Positions 1 to 11,010 of a DNA stretch of 64,000 bases are shown here, piece after piece. Below the pieces are notes generated by a model. It was given only the letters and a program-made list of their open reading frames with translations. It was not told the DNA's origin and ran no database searches. The first letter of the stretch is position 1. Each line of letters begins with the position of its first letter. Location: assembly GCA_964036295.1 (NCBI GenBank), contig OZ038462.1:31768855-31832854 (forward strand), given 5' to 3'. A program made the translations under genes and the position numbers. The DNA is from Plumapathes pennacea. Taxonomy: Eukaryota > Cnidaria > Anthozoa > Antipatharia > Myriopathidae.

Positions 1-190
1 CCTGTCTCGCTCTGACCACTAACTGAATTTGCAACACGGTAACCCCAGGTTCAAATCCTCGGCCACGTTATGTAAATTGCCAACTGGTTAGCCTCCGACC
101 ACTTGGGATTCCTAAAAATTTACGTTGAGTTTAAAACACGGCCCCACCAGCTCTGCTGAAATACGGAGTACCGTGTATAAATAAATATAC
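1..190 (+). repeat. tRNA-derived SINE, left-truncated by the window edge
   Basis: This is the 3' part of the same SINE family seen at 44085-44353 and 49800-50005 on the other strand. It keeps a perfect pol III B-box (GGTTCAAATCC, about 49-59), then the shared body (AACTGGTTAGCCTCCGACCA) and an AT-rich tail ending in AAATAAATA. The first tRNA-like unit lies mostly outside the window. Confidence 0.75.
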
Positions 191-346
191 TTTACTTTTT
201 TACTTTATAGTTCTTAGTCAAAAGCAAACGCTCCGAAAATTTATTATGAATTGTCTCACGATAATTGGTGATGCTTAGAAGAGGATGAAGAGGATCGTTC
301 TTGTGGACGGGGCTTCAGTTATAATCTTTAATCCTTTTATTAACAG

Positions 347-674
347 GTGTACTGTGGGAAAAGCAAACAACGACCGTCCATAGACAGCCCAGCTAAAGAA
401 GCGCTCATTATCAGTTTCGACATTGATATTGTGGATCTGAATCCGGATGTTAATAAACATTCTGAAAAAGCCAAGCTTCATTCCATGGGAAATAACTTGA
501 ACAAACGCGCTGCCGATATAAGCAAAGCATTAAAACAAGCAGCAGCCTCCGCAGTCAACATAAATCAAAATGCCGTGGACGTCCAGGAAGGCGAGGCGGA
601 AGTATCTTGTCCAAATGGCAAAGCTGTGGTCGTCAAACAAGGCTCAAGATCTAAAATAACCCGCTCAACGTGTG
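347..674 (+). CDS. Exon: region before the GCC2/GCC3 repeats
   Basis: The acceptor is TTATTAACAG at 337-346 and the donor GTGAGT at 675. The exon encodes 109 codons plus one base (phase 1 end), from VYCGKSKQRP to ITRSTC. The middle is an Ala/Lys-rich probable helix (ADISKALKQAAASA). The exon must be internal because it starts directly behind an acceptor and has no start codon of its own. Confidence 0.65.
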
Positions 675-3081
675 GTGAGTACCAAAAACCACAGATGGCT
701 GTGTTTTCCTATTTTAAGTTAAAAGAAATGAAGATTTTTTGTTCAGTTTTTTTTAGCAACAACATTTTCATATCCAATAAAGTAAAATATATTCTAATAG
801 TAGTATTTGTAAAAAGAGCTGTTTTATATAGCTGTAAGAGAGATTCCAATCGAAACGTTTGTTATTAGAAGTTATACATATTAATATTGCTTATGACAAC
901 ACTGTCTTTTTTATTTTATTTTTTTTGCACAACTTGGGTTGGGAAAAAACGTGCAGATTAAATTATTATAACGCACTAAAGACGCGCGCAGTTTTAAAGA
1001 CATAGTTTAGTTTTATTTCATCTTTCAGTCTATTCACACTTTACAGTAGGTTCTAAATAAAACTAAACTGTTCTTTTTTGTTGATAGATGCACTATAATA
1101 TTAATATGAACTTAAACGTAACCTCTTTTTTTTTTTTTTTTTGGCTCTGTCACCTTTTGAACTAGTGAACTGCGCTATTGGAACTCGCTATAAAGTGGAC
1201 TCTAAAACATGCGAAGTGTGCCCAGTTGGAACTTATCAAGACAAAGAAGGACAGGAAAACTGTAAAACTTGTCCCGACGGATCAGTGACGCTAGGATCGC
1301 GCTCCACGGACATCGATGATTGCAGAGGTAAAAAAGTTAAATATTCCATATATCAGAAAATACCAAATATTGTTTTACAACCACATTGGTTTCGTAACCG
1401 TGTTTTTGTAACCAGATTTTTTTAAATTTATTGCTCAAGTAGAGTAGGTATTTGTTTATTTAAAACTTGAAAGGTTTGCCACTGGACTTCCTCTATAGCA
1501 TGTATATAAATAAGTTGGAAAATTCCTGGCAGATAACTGCCGGATAACTACAGTCTTAATCTCCACATTAAAATGCACACAAGCCCAAAAATGACGTCTT
1601 TACAATCGAATCTAAATGACGGAAATATGTTGACTATTAGAATAAGTGTGCGTTTTAACGCTACGCCTTTGAGTTATAAAGGTTTATATTTTGGATATGG
1701 TAATGACGTGACGTCAAAGAAGGAACAATTCATTATACAAAATTTTGATGGCAGAGATAAATGACATTTTATCATACTAACCATAGAAATTCGTCTGTGG
1801 CATAGAAATTCAGTTGAAATATTAGTAATGGTAATCATTTGAAAATACATCTAATAGTTTGGAATTTTCTTTGAATTATAGTTTTTGCCAGTGTAATGAC
1901 AAGAACGTTGAAACATAATCTATTAAACAATTGATTCTGATGTGTAAAAGATGGACGCCGTTGTTAAGAAATGTGCGCTAAAGTTTCGAGCGTCAGCTCT
2001 TCCTTGGAGCAAGTGTTTTAGCCCAATCACGAGCTAAAGATGCATTTAATTTGTTTTAGGAATTTGTGGACCTGGTGAGCACTCTTCAACCGGACTGGAG
2101 ACGTGTGTTTCTTGTCCAATCGGCTTTTACCAGACTGCAAGCCGCAGCTCCTCGTGTATAAAGTGTCCCAAAGGAACCACCACAATGGACGTTGGAGCAA
2201 ACTCCAAAGATTTGTGCAAACGTAAGAATTTTAGCATTGATAGCATTCGTCCTGCTTTGCAGGTTTGAGAAGTAATCCATGACGATACGTTAAGTTAAGC
2301 CACATAGAATGCACCAGTAGTTTACACTGTATTATTATGACACTTAAGTGTAAGACTAAAATTTAGAGCCGGACAAATAATAATGAAACAGAACATAAAA
2401 TTCAATTCACCAATTAAATTCATTAACGTGCTTTATTGTCTTTTTCTCAGCTTCCTAAGACCGTACAGTACTCCAGCCATGCAAGGTCTTGTTTCGAGAT
2501 TTTTAATGTTATGTGCATAACACAGAAATATCTTGTTTGTCGCTGCTGAGTTTATATTTGTCGTACAATAGTTGTGTTGCCATGGAAACATGTGGATCAG
2601 ACCCTTACCGTATGTAAACTTTTATCAAATGCAAAATTCATAACTTATCGCACAGAACTGTACAAGTAAACTAACTGAAACACCAATGAATACTTGCAAA
2701 TAAATCATGGTTAAAGCTGGTAGTCTATAGCTTGTCCATTTGTTGTTATCTGGCACCTAAACTGTTAACAAGAGCAAGTAGTTGCCTAACACTTCACCTT
2801 TTTCAAACAAAAGTGCACAAAATTATGCGTCCTTTTCTTGCTATAACTCGCACTCATATTATAACCTATATTAATCGCTTTATTTCGTGCGTTTGCTATT
2901 TTCATTTTATCCTGATTGCACAATTCTCTCTAAACAACCAGAGTTGGCTTTTGATCTTGCTGATGAATCAGGAATCAAACAAATTGATTTTCAGGATTGT
3001 CACACAAGCCTAAAGGTATCAGGAGACGTTCGTGACATGCTCGAACGGAAAACTGAGACAGCGCGCGTTCAGTACAAGTAA
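347..3081 (+). CDS. Extracellular protein with GCC2/GCC3 (ephrin-receptor-like) repeats, partial
   Basis: This is the 3' part of a multi-exon gene that begins left of the window. Exons are 347-674, 1166-1327, 2060-2221 and, less surely, 2942-3081. Every junction is phase 1, the usual phase for shuffled extracellular modules. The product has about 110 residues of mixed alpha/beta sequence followed by two cysteine-rich repeats of the GCC2/GCC3 (ephrin-receptor-like) type, one per 162-nt exon. In secreted proteins such as SVEP1 a comparable region precedes GCC2/GCC3 repeats, so a SVEP1-like adhesion or matrix protein is the best guess. Cellular location (secreted or cell surface) is inferred from domain type only. 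It converges with the minus-strand gene at 5-11 kb. Confidence 0.65.
1166..1327 (+). CDS. Exon: GCC2/GCC3 repeat 1
   Basis: This 162-nt phase 1-1 exon follows a long T-tract and ACTAG acceptor; the donor is GTAAAA at 1328. It encodes NCAIGTRYKVDSKTCEVCPV and continues with GTYQDKEGQENCKTCPDGS, matching the C-x-x-C-P-x-G-T-Y-Q pattern of ephrin-receptor-like repeats. Confidence 0.8.
2060..2221 (+). CDS. Exon: GCC2/GCC3 repeat 2
   Basis: It is exactly the same length as the previous repeat exon (162 nt, phase 1-1), which suggests exon duplication. It encodes ICGPGEHSSTGLETCVSCPI followed by GFYQTASRSSSCIKCPKGTT. The acceptor is TTGTTTTAG and the donor GTAAGA at 2222. Confidence 0.8.
2942..3081 (+). 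CDS. Candidate terminal exon of the GCC2/GCC3 gene
   Basis: A pyrimidine-rich stretch and acceptor (AACAACCAG, ending 2941) open a frame in the correct phase 1. It encodes 45 residues (LAFDLADESGIKQIDFQDCH and on to VQYK) and a TAA stop. The tail is charged and protein-like but matches no domain I recognise. No AATAAA follows within 200 bp. It could instead be chance coding sequence. Confidence 0.3.
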
Positions 3082-4617
3082 ACTCCACGAAGCTAGTGTT
3101 TTCTTGTAGCTTAATATACACAGAATCGGGATAGCTTTGTTTTCCAAAATGTTAAGCGGACGCCGAGTTTTAGGGATTATTATGCAAATTTACATGGCCC
3201 CAAATGGCGAGTTCCAAGTCATTACAGATTTGTCGGACTACTGAGCCGATAGTGTTTTTGTACTTCAGGTATGTTGATCTGAATAAGCGTCTCCGATTTT
3301 TGATATTTTGTTTGGTTCGGAAAATATTTAAAATCAAAGTTGTGCGACATGCTTTTGGGGGGAAGTTTTTTACGGCAAATGAAATAACTCGGGTTCTAAA
3401 GCGAAAACAAAAAATAGGAGACACACTTTGTAAGTTAACACATCGGTATATACTTGTGCAAAATGTTAACCCAATCCGTTAAAATCCGCTTGCGCTGGAA
3501 CTTCAAGAAAACGCTACGTTTTTTAGAAGCAGAGAAAATCGCGCCGAAGATTTTCGGCGCCCGACGGAGTTTGTTGACATAAATAGCTAATTTGTCAGCC
3601 AGATGTCACTTTGATACGCTTTGATGTAAAGCATCGTTGTGTAATCTAGCCCGAGACGTCTTACTTCGGCGGTTTATTTATTATTATTATTATTTTTTAT
3701 TTTTTTTTGCTAAACAAAAAAAGGACTGATTTTCTTCGTAGTTTCGTAATGCCGAATTACACACGCAATATTTGTGTTTTGCCAGATTTCACGGGATATG
3801 TCGGTGTTGCCTGAGACGGATGAGTTGACTGGTGATAAAAGGTCGCGGCAGGTTGCTTTTTGGATCGAAATTTGCGTTCGAGCCAATTTCTTGCGAACTA
3901 AAACAAAACATCGAAAAAGGACAACGAATTCGGGCAGATATATTGAAAATAGATCACATTATAGAAAAACTACATTTTGGTAAAATTTTTACCGGAACGC
4001 CTCCTGGTACCTTAGCGAGTCATTTGTATATTTGGTTGAATGCGCTTCGACGTGCTGTACGAAACTCATCTAGGTTTTACTTTACAAGAGTAATCTTTAC
4101 AAGTTTATAAATATATTAACATAAGTTGTTGGTACCAACTTTCTTGCGATCTCTGAGTGCATCCAGGACTCACTCTGCAAAGAAAGAAAGAAAGAAAGAA
4201 AGAAAAGGACAAAACAAAACAAAAACAAAAACAAAATGAATAGCATTAGTTAGTCTATGTATTGATCAGTTCAATTCAACGAGACAACTCCGGAACGCGA
4301 TGTGTGCGAAAACTGACTCAACCGAGGCCATGGGAAGTTTTAGAGCCACAAATACTATACGTTTACTTACCTCAGTGCAGCCTTGTAACCGATATTAAGT
4401 ACCAAACAGCGAATAAGTTATCCATTTTCAAATCTCTGAATCGTTTGAAAAGACCGGCCTGTTTTGAGTGTGTGGCCCAGCAAAGCAAGTGTCCCTTCCC
4501 CCACCCCTGGGAATTTCCACCCTTCGATCCACCAGTAGTATAGAGCAAACTTTGTCTTGGTCAATTACTGCACACTTAATGTATGAATATTGCCTTGTTA
4601 GTTTTCTACCTGGCTGC
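3082..4617. other. Intergenic, repeat-derived, no gene seen
   Basis: The part at 3120-3620 resembles the interior of the TTAA-flanked element at 50046-51412 (shared wording around tgtctccgattttgatat and tccgttaaaatccgc). A short (GAAA)n run lies at 4178-4205. I see no convincing exon on either strand. The 3' end of the minus-strand gene must lie somewhere here or in the MITE next to it. Confidence 0.5.
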
Positions 4618-5051
4618 GTCATCTGCCCGGGGGGGGGGGGGGGGAAAGGGGTACTCAATAGGAATTTTAGGGGGGTTCCGCTGACTCTATAAAACCCTGA
4701 CCCTATTCAAGACACAAAAATGGAAATTTTGCTACCCTGTCTAAGACAAAGTGCTCTAATTTGATACCCTGTTCTAGACTAAGTTTAGATAAGTTAGCCT
4801 GCGTTGCACGCGTTTCCACTGGAACACACAAAGAAATAGCGCGAAAATGGTGAGAGCAAAAATGTGGTTGAGGGGGGAGGGGAAGAGGAGAAAATCTTCG
4901 GAAAATAACCCTGTTTAAGACACAAAAATGTAACATTTGATACCCTGTTTAAGACAGAAGACCCTGAAAATGATACCCTATCGGGTGGAACATCCCTATA
5001 TAGGAAATATATGGGAGTACCCCCCCCCCCCCCCCCTCCCGGGGTCATCTG
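4618..5051. mobile_element. hAT-like MITE with G-run/C-run ends and 8-bp target duplication
   Basis: The element (4626-5043) has inverted ends CCCGGGGGG... and ...CCCCTCCCGGG and is flanked by the identical octamer GTCATCTG at 4618-4625 and 5044-5051. Eight-base duplications are typical of hAT elements. The interior repeats short motifs like ACCCTGTTTAAGACA several times. It encodes nothing and ends 18 bp from the donor hexamer of the WSC-like exon. Confidence 0.75.
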
Positions 5052-5074
5052 TCGATGTCTAAGCACTGACTTAC

Positions 5075-5338
5075 TAAAAAGATAAACGTTGTTTCTCCAG
5101 CTACCCCCGAGACCGTTTTTGCACTGGTTGTCATATGCTTTACCGTACACTTTGTACGTTTCGTGAGCTCGTCGGCCGGTAAAACACTGTCCGCCATATT
5201 GTACTCCAAACGCGCGGTTTCCTTCACTGACAGCGATTGCAGCACATTCATCGATAGCACTGGGTCCACTGAAAGTCCTTCCACTGTAAGGAATAGCCCT
5301 TTCACGCTTGTCGACGAAACATCCAACCAAGTGATACG
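5075..5338 (-). CDS. Exon 5: WSC-like four-cysteine domain
   Basis: This 264-nt phase 1-1 exon has acceptor TTTCTTCCAG and donor GTAAGT. It encodes YHLVGCFVDKRERAIPYSG, an IDECAAIAVSEG helix, GVQYGGQCFTG, and a close at CKNGLGGSWRNNVYLF. The order GCF-D...RAIP, EC, GGQC, C-NG-GG-W-N-VY is a recurring cnidarian module related to WSC domains. The exact family assignment is my inference. Confidence 0.7.
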
Positions 5339-8300
5339 CTGGAAGAAATGAAGTGTCACCTAGCAAGCAGTAAGGGGTTGTGCAATGCAATTTTAGCCGT
5401 AAGAATTTATACACCCAAACAACTCAAGACGCGTGAAACTATAACTGTTTCGTAATGCTCTGAATAAAACGCATCACACCTCGAGTACTCCCAACTGAAT
5501 TTAAGGTATAATAACCTAGATACCATAAATGAAAACATTCGTTCTTCAACCTACCGGTAGAACAGACCTCCACTGGACAACGAATTGAACTAGTAATGGG
5601 CTTCTTTAGTGAATCGGCGAATTGTTCACTTTAACTTTCATAGTTGGCACGCATTACGGCCAAATGGTCAGATAATACTTGCAATTGCTTGTTAAATCAT
5701 TTGTAGGCAGAGACCGTAAATTGAGTGTTTTTGGTTACCTGTGCACTTGAATCCGTCTCCAGCGAACCCCGGCTGGCACGTACATTTATAAGAACCCGGA
5801 ATGTTTATGCAGTTAGCAGACGAGTCACATGGGTGACTGTCGCACTTACCGACGTCTGAAAACAGAGAGAGAGAGAACTTGGCCCTTGAAACCTTGCTCG
5901 ATTGAAACCTGATTAAACTATAAATTATCTTTACCACACTTGTATGCTTGCTTCAGGGTTGCCTCACAAGGTTGAGAGGATCTACATTTTAAGTTTGGTC
6001 AAAATAGCAGCAAAGAAAACAGTAAAGCCTGGTCCTCACTAGTGCATAAGCATAAGCACAAGCATAAGCATAAGAATATGAGAGCGACAGTGGCGACATA
6101 ACCATAAGCATAAGGATCGAACACGTCCGTTCCTTAAAGGCTGGTTCACACGAGTAAAGCAAGCACAAGCGCAAACGCAAACGCAAGCGCAAGCGACCGG
6201 TTCACCCGATAAAAATTGTAAAGCAAGTGCAAACGCAAGCGCAAGAGAATGGAATAGTTTTCATTCTCTTGCGCTTGCGTTTGCGCTTGCTTTACTGTGT
6301 GAACCAGCCTTAAAGCCTGGTCCTCACTAGCGCATAAAGCATAAGCATAAGCATAAGAGAGCGACAGTGGCGACATAAGCATAAGCATAAGGAACGAACA
6401 TGTTTGATCCTTATGCTTATGCTTATGTCGCCACTGTCGCTCTCTTATTCTTATGCTTATCCTTATGCACTAGTAAGGACAAGGCTTAAGCCTTGTCCTC
6501 ACTAGCGCATAAGCATAAGCATAAGCATAAGCACAAGCATAAGAATAAGAATAAAAGAGAGTTTCTAACCCCAATGATTAATCTAGCCTGCGCTTCATTT
6601 ATCTGTTTTTCTTCTTCTAAAGTGCACTTCTTCTATCAGGCTTTCTTAATTTCCAGTCGGCTTGTTGTAATTTAGAGTTATTATCACCGCGGGTTCACGG
6701 TTCTTTAACAAGCGTATGTTAAAGTTGAAAAACCCGTGGCAGCTGGGAGCGACTTTAAAGCCTTGTCCTCACTAGCGCATAAGCATAAGCATAAGCATAA
6801 GCATAAGAATAAGAATAAGAGAGCGACAGTGGCGACATAAGCATAAGCATAAGCATAAGCATAAGGAACGAACATGTTTGATCCTTATGCTTATGCTTAT
6901 GTCGCCACTGTCGCTCTCTTATTCTTATGCTCATGCTTATGCGCTAGTGAGGACAAGGCTTAACTTGTGAAAATGATGGTATCGTTTGATTACGTTTGCT
7001 TTGCTTCCCTTAGTTTTGACCAGAAATAAAATAAGAAAAAAAAAAAAAAGAAAAGAAAAGAAAAAACCGTACACAACTGGAAGAAGAATGCGAAAGTGAA
7101 CATAATTGCACAATCAAAGCAGCGTTGTCGCTGTAAGGTAGGCTATCTTTTTAATTGACAGTTTGTCAGCTTTTACTTTTTAATAACAGAACAGAAACAG
7201 AATTTTTTAATTTACAGAGTGCGCATCCGTTTCCGCAGGCCTCCACCTTGGCCGAGCCTCGTATTCGAAAGTCTTGTTCAGAACGCTCCATTCATTAGGC
7301 GCCAGAGGGTGAATATTATAGAACTTTAGTGTGGCGCTTAAAATGGTAGCCTCCTAAAAACACTGCTGCAATCATTTAGAATTCTTCACTTCACAACACT
7401 CATACACTTGCTTCTCAAAGGTTGAGCGACTCTTTTTACGCACAACGGATTTTGACAGTTTGACTTCGACTCTTATTTCTAATTAGAGGCCACGATTAAT
7501 CCAGCCTTCGCTTCAATACTTATCTGTTTTCTTTTACTAACTGAATTCGTTTCTTCTATCAGGCTTTCGAGTATTCGTGCTCTGTAACAACTATAAAATT
7601 GAATGTAACACGAGACATGTTTATAATATTATTGCGGTTTTGTTCACAGTGTGTTCAGTCCATTTGTAACTGGAAACTCAATGCTCAGGACTATATTTCG
7701 GTGTATTTTTCATTTCTAGTATACAATGACCATTGCGAAAGAAAGGCTACATGATCGAATGGAAGAAGCATTTCAACAGGCAATGTACGATAAGCAAAAG
7801 CATTTTATGAGGCAACAGATGTCATGTACAGTGCAAAGCATAAATCGCCATTGTTTTACGGCTAAAGCTCATCGATCGTAGCTTTGGTTTCCGTTTTCGG
7901 CCTATTATCTTCCCAGAAGTATTAGCGGCGACAAATATATTTGCAATCCCGCAGCGGTATCCATCAAACGGCTATTCTCAAACCTCGATTATAATGTTTC
8001 TAAATTGCAACAGATCGACCGGCAATTCATGAGTACAATGATATGTTGCTGGCGAAAATTAAGCAAAGCAAAAAGCACATACAATCAAATGATAGAAATA
8101 TTTCGACAAGTTGAAGTCGCTCCGGGCTGTCACGGGTCTTTCAACTTTGATTTACGCTTCTCAGACAACCAAGAATTTACCAAAAGCTCTATGGTAAATG
8201 GTTCTGAAATGCAACAGTTTGCCTAGCAATTCATAAGTGCAATAATAATCAAAACAACTCTGTAAATTCCGTGCCTTTCAAGTTCATCGATCTCTTGAAA

Positions 8301-9413
8301 TCTATTTCTTCGTGCGTATGTAATCATGCCCAAATTTGGAATAAACGTCCTAATTTGGAATTCTATTGTTGACACACGACTAACGGACGGACGGACTGAC
8401 TGACGAAGTCTTGACTGCAGGTCTCGCTTCGCACTTTCAGTGCGACGCCGACCTTAAAAACTGCAAGAGCGCAAGCAGATGTCAACAAAAATCTCACGTT
8501 ACATACTTGAAACTCAGCCAAGAGAAATAAAGCCTTCAACACCGCTTTGCGGTGAACATCACCCAATGAAATTATAGTATTTTTGCTTGCACGTCAATCA
8601 AACTTCAAAATCCTGGAGGGGGGATGTATTTTACCAATTGCCATGATACCTGCGCTTTTGGATCCCGGGTTAAAACAATTTTATGCTGGGCCCTTAGGCC
8701 CAGCATAAAAATTACGAAGGGGAAAAAGGGAAGAACAAGGTTCACAAAGAGAGCCCATTGAATTCGTTACATATACTGACGTACCCCGCACAATTGGCAC
8801 AGTATACTCACTGTCTACTGACCTGTCTCGCAGTCTATTCCGGTGTAACCGACAGGACAGACGCATCTGTAATTTGTTTTAGATAACGAACTGCAGCTGG
8901 CTTTGCTTGGACAGGGACTACTGGTGCAGGCGTTCTGAAGATCATAGATGAAAACGCAAACACATTTTTTACAATAGCACGTCAGTTTCTCGCTTTGTAA
9001 TTCAGTTAATTTTCATCATCAATAAGAGGACAGACACATAAAATCGAACGCTGAGGACGATGATTTGGACGAAGACTGTCAATTCAGCTTCAATTTTACC
9101 TCAATTCTTGCAAAAGCGACATTTGGCAATTGAATTACAGAACCAGTTGAGAGGTGAAACTCCTTAAGCTTTGTCTTTAAATTATCAAGAAAACCGCTGC
9201 AAAAAAACGTCTAGATTCATTTTGGCAGAATTTTATTTTGCGCGCGCGAAATGCTCATGTCAAGCTGTCATTTTTTGGCCAATGAAATGTCTTGAATTTT
9301 ATCCTCGACCAATTAAAACGCGAGGAAAGTTGTCTTGACAATAATTCGGTCAACTCGAAAAAAGTTCAGCGCTTTCTTGCAGGTTTTCCCCGCTTCATCG
9401 CTTGAGTTTGTTA

Positions 9414-9455
<42 letters not shown>

Positions 9456-11010
9456 GACAAAAATTGACGCCAGTTTTTTTATGTGTAGGCGAAGTGCCTC
9501 GTGGATCCACATCTTTTTGACAATGTTATGACGCGTTTCATCATCAATAAAAGGACAGACACAAAAAGAACTGACGTCAATTTGTTAAGTGGAATGGAAG
9601 AAATATTAGTCTCAAAGAAAGACTAAAATCGAATGTCGTTTCTTAATTTATAACAGAGAGAATACTGACCACAAGTGGCCGTTGCAGTTTGTAGATCTCT
9701 TTTTGTGTTATATCAAGGCTAACTGGATCTGCTTTATAATATAAAACTGTATGAACCCGAGACTGAAGTTGTATTTTCTCTGTATAGTTATAAATTAGCT
9801 TGAATTGGAAATAACTAAGACGGAAGAAACTCCTAAACAGCAAAAATAGACTGAGTGTGTGACAGTGTTGTCTTTCACAGTGTGATAAGTCAGCTGAATC
9901 GTAAGTGCTTTTGCCTTCTTTTTTGGCTGGCATGAGTTGCAAAAATACTCACGACGGTTTCCCTGTAGTTGTATGAAGGGTCAGGTACCAGGTCCAGTGG
10001 ATGTCGGATAGCGTCAGAGTTACTCAGCTCACACACGTGACTCCCATGTTGAAATGGTCCCAGGTTGTAGGACACACAGAATTCTTCCAGAAAACACTCG
10101 ATTTCACAACCGGAGGCGGATTCAACGCCAATGGAGCGAATAACATGTTTATCTAGACGCTTGCCTTGCATGTCTGGCAGATAATGAACCTGTCGCGGAC
10201 AGGAACCTGCAGTTCAAACAAGCAACTTCATATCGACTTACTAAGTAACTAAGGTTCAGCCTGCCCATATTGAAGCGGAAGTTTTACTACTGCGTGCCGG
10301 TTCTTCTAAAACTAAAATCAAAATTAGAGGTGCAGGTGCAATAATAATAATTTTTATTCAGGAGGCCAACATCACTGTCCTGAGTATAAGCGCAATAGCT
10401 ATAAGCGCGATTATTTCTAAGACGAAGAAAAGGTATACGTGTGAACTAGGACAGCGCAAGCACCGCGCCAGCGCAAGCCCAAGAAAAACTAAGGAGTGCT
10501 GTGTTTGCGTTGCTATAAACATGGTTGCCACCAATTTTACAATTAAAGTATTAAATTTTTATCATCTCTTTATCTGTATATTCGCACATCTCTTGTGCTT
10601 GCATCGCTCACAGTTCATGGACGCGCACAGATGTCTTGTGCTTGGGTTGATCGTGATAAAACAACAGTGAAAATTAACAGTGGAGAACGTTTTACTAAGA
10701 AAATACCCGACGAGACCCCACATACAGCTTAATATACTGTGGATACTTAAGTCGAGTTTTCACTTTTTACATTATACGGCTAGCCAACTTGTGATTAGAT
10801 TTGATGCATATAATTGTGCCAGAAAGATTATTTGAGTTTTCAGTAAACTCCTAAATATGTAATTGTTAGTGATGGAAAGCGACAGTGAAAGTCAAGCGAG
10901 ACAAAAATCAGGGGAAAAAATTGGGATAAAGCGGTATTCTAACCTTTCTCTCCTGATGACAGACCACACGAAATAAAAAACTCGAGTAGAAGGATCCACT
11001 GAAGTCCCAT
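5075..11010 (-). CDS. Secreted PAN/Apple-EGF-EGF-WSC-like protein, 3' end not placed
   Basis: Five minus-strand exons join in phase: 11010-10944 (signal peptide), 10206-9953 (PAN/Apple), 8934-8823 (EGF), 5855-5739 (EGF) and 5338-5075 (WSC-like), giving 271 codons so far. Junction phases are 1, 0, 1, 1, and the last donor is phase 1, so at least one more exon follows at lower coordinates that I could not identify. PAN/Apple modules bind protein or carbohydrate, EGF modules mediate protein contacts, and WSC-type modules are often linked to glycan binding. An extracellular adhesion, recognition or matrix role is therefore inferred, not shown. The start is chosen because ATGGGACTTCAG opens a clear signal peptide ending in a donor of the right phase. 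Confidence 0.78.
5739..5855 (-). CDS. Exon 4: calcium-binding-type EGF domain
   Basis: This 117-nt phase 1-1 exon has acceptor CTCTGTTTTCAG and donor GTAACC. It encodes DVGKCDSHPCDSSANCINIP, then GSYKCTCQPGFAGDGFKC. The aspartate before the first cysteine, the Asn and the aromatic between C3 and C5 fit the calcium-binding EGF pattern. Confidence 0.85.
6024..6963. mobile_element. Cluster of TTAA-flanked foldback elements with hexamer-repeat arms
   Basis: Palindromic units lie at 6134-6313, 6310-6489 and 6755-6963, with half-units at 6024-6137 and 6486-6556. Units share related ends (AAGCCTGGTCCTCACTAG or AAGGCTGGTTCACACGAG) next to TTAA. The arms are tandem hexamers: ATAAGC in some units, AAACGC/AAGCGC in the unit at 6134. 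All sit in the intron between the two EGF exons. Confidence 0.8.
7380..8000 (+). repeat. Dispersed repeat, copy 1 (second copy 15950-16680)
   Basis: Over 600 bp this matches 15950-16680 in the same orientation, for example gagcgactc, gacagtttgacttcgactc and aggcaatgtacgataagca. Shorter pieces of the same family recur at 5880-5990 and 6570-6680, where the foldback cluster has broken it up. No coding capacity is seen. Confidence 0.7.
8823..8934 (-). CDS. Exon 3: EGF-like domain
   Basis: It encodes a compact EGF module with six cysteines (NACTSSPCPSKASC, then YRCVCPVGYTGIDCE). The exon starts in phase 0 and ends in phase 1 at donor GTCAGT. A PAN domain running directly into NAC...SPC is a common order in cnidarian predicted proteins. 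A repeat element begins about 30 bp upstream of the acceptor. Confidence 0.8.
8965..9589 (-). mobile_element. Non-autonomous inverted-repeat element, copy 1
   Basis: This is an inverted, diverged copy of 15030-15690. Shared parts include the ends (GACGTCA...AATTTGTTA and TTACAATA...ACGTCAG) and the internal string caataagaggacagacaca. A 32-base A-run at about 9420-9451 sits inside. The other copy has a central BamHI-like palindrome (tggatcca); here only half survives. Confidence 0.65.
9953..10206 (-). CDS. Exon 2: PAN/Apple domain
   Basis: Acceptor CTGCAG and donor GTGAGT bound an exon that is phase 1 at its start and phase 0 at its end. It encodes a PAN/Apple fold with the expected cysteine order: GSCPRQ, GCEIECFLEEFCVSYNLG and HVCELSNSD, ending in DPSYNYRETV, the typical closing strand of PAN domains. 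Confidence 0.8.
10944..11010 (-). CDS. Exon 1: signal peptide
   Basis: It encodes MGLQWILLLEFFISCGLSSG followed by EK, a classic short n-region, hydrophobic core and Gly/Ser cleavage region. It ends in phase 1 at donor GTTAGA. The 67-nt exon is too short to stand out as an open reading frame and was found by matching the phase of the PAN exon. Confidence 0.75.

Noticed and set aside
9313-9520. Lys-rich or Phe-rich small proteins
   Set aside because: These frames exist only because a 32-base A-run crosses them.
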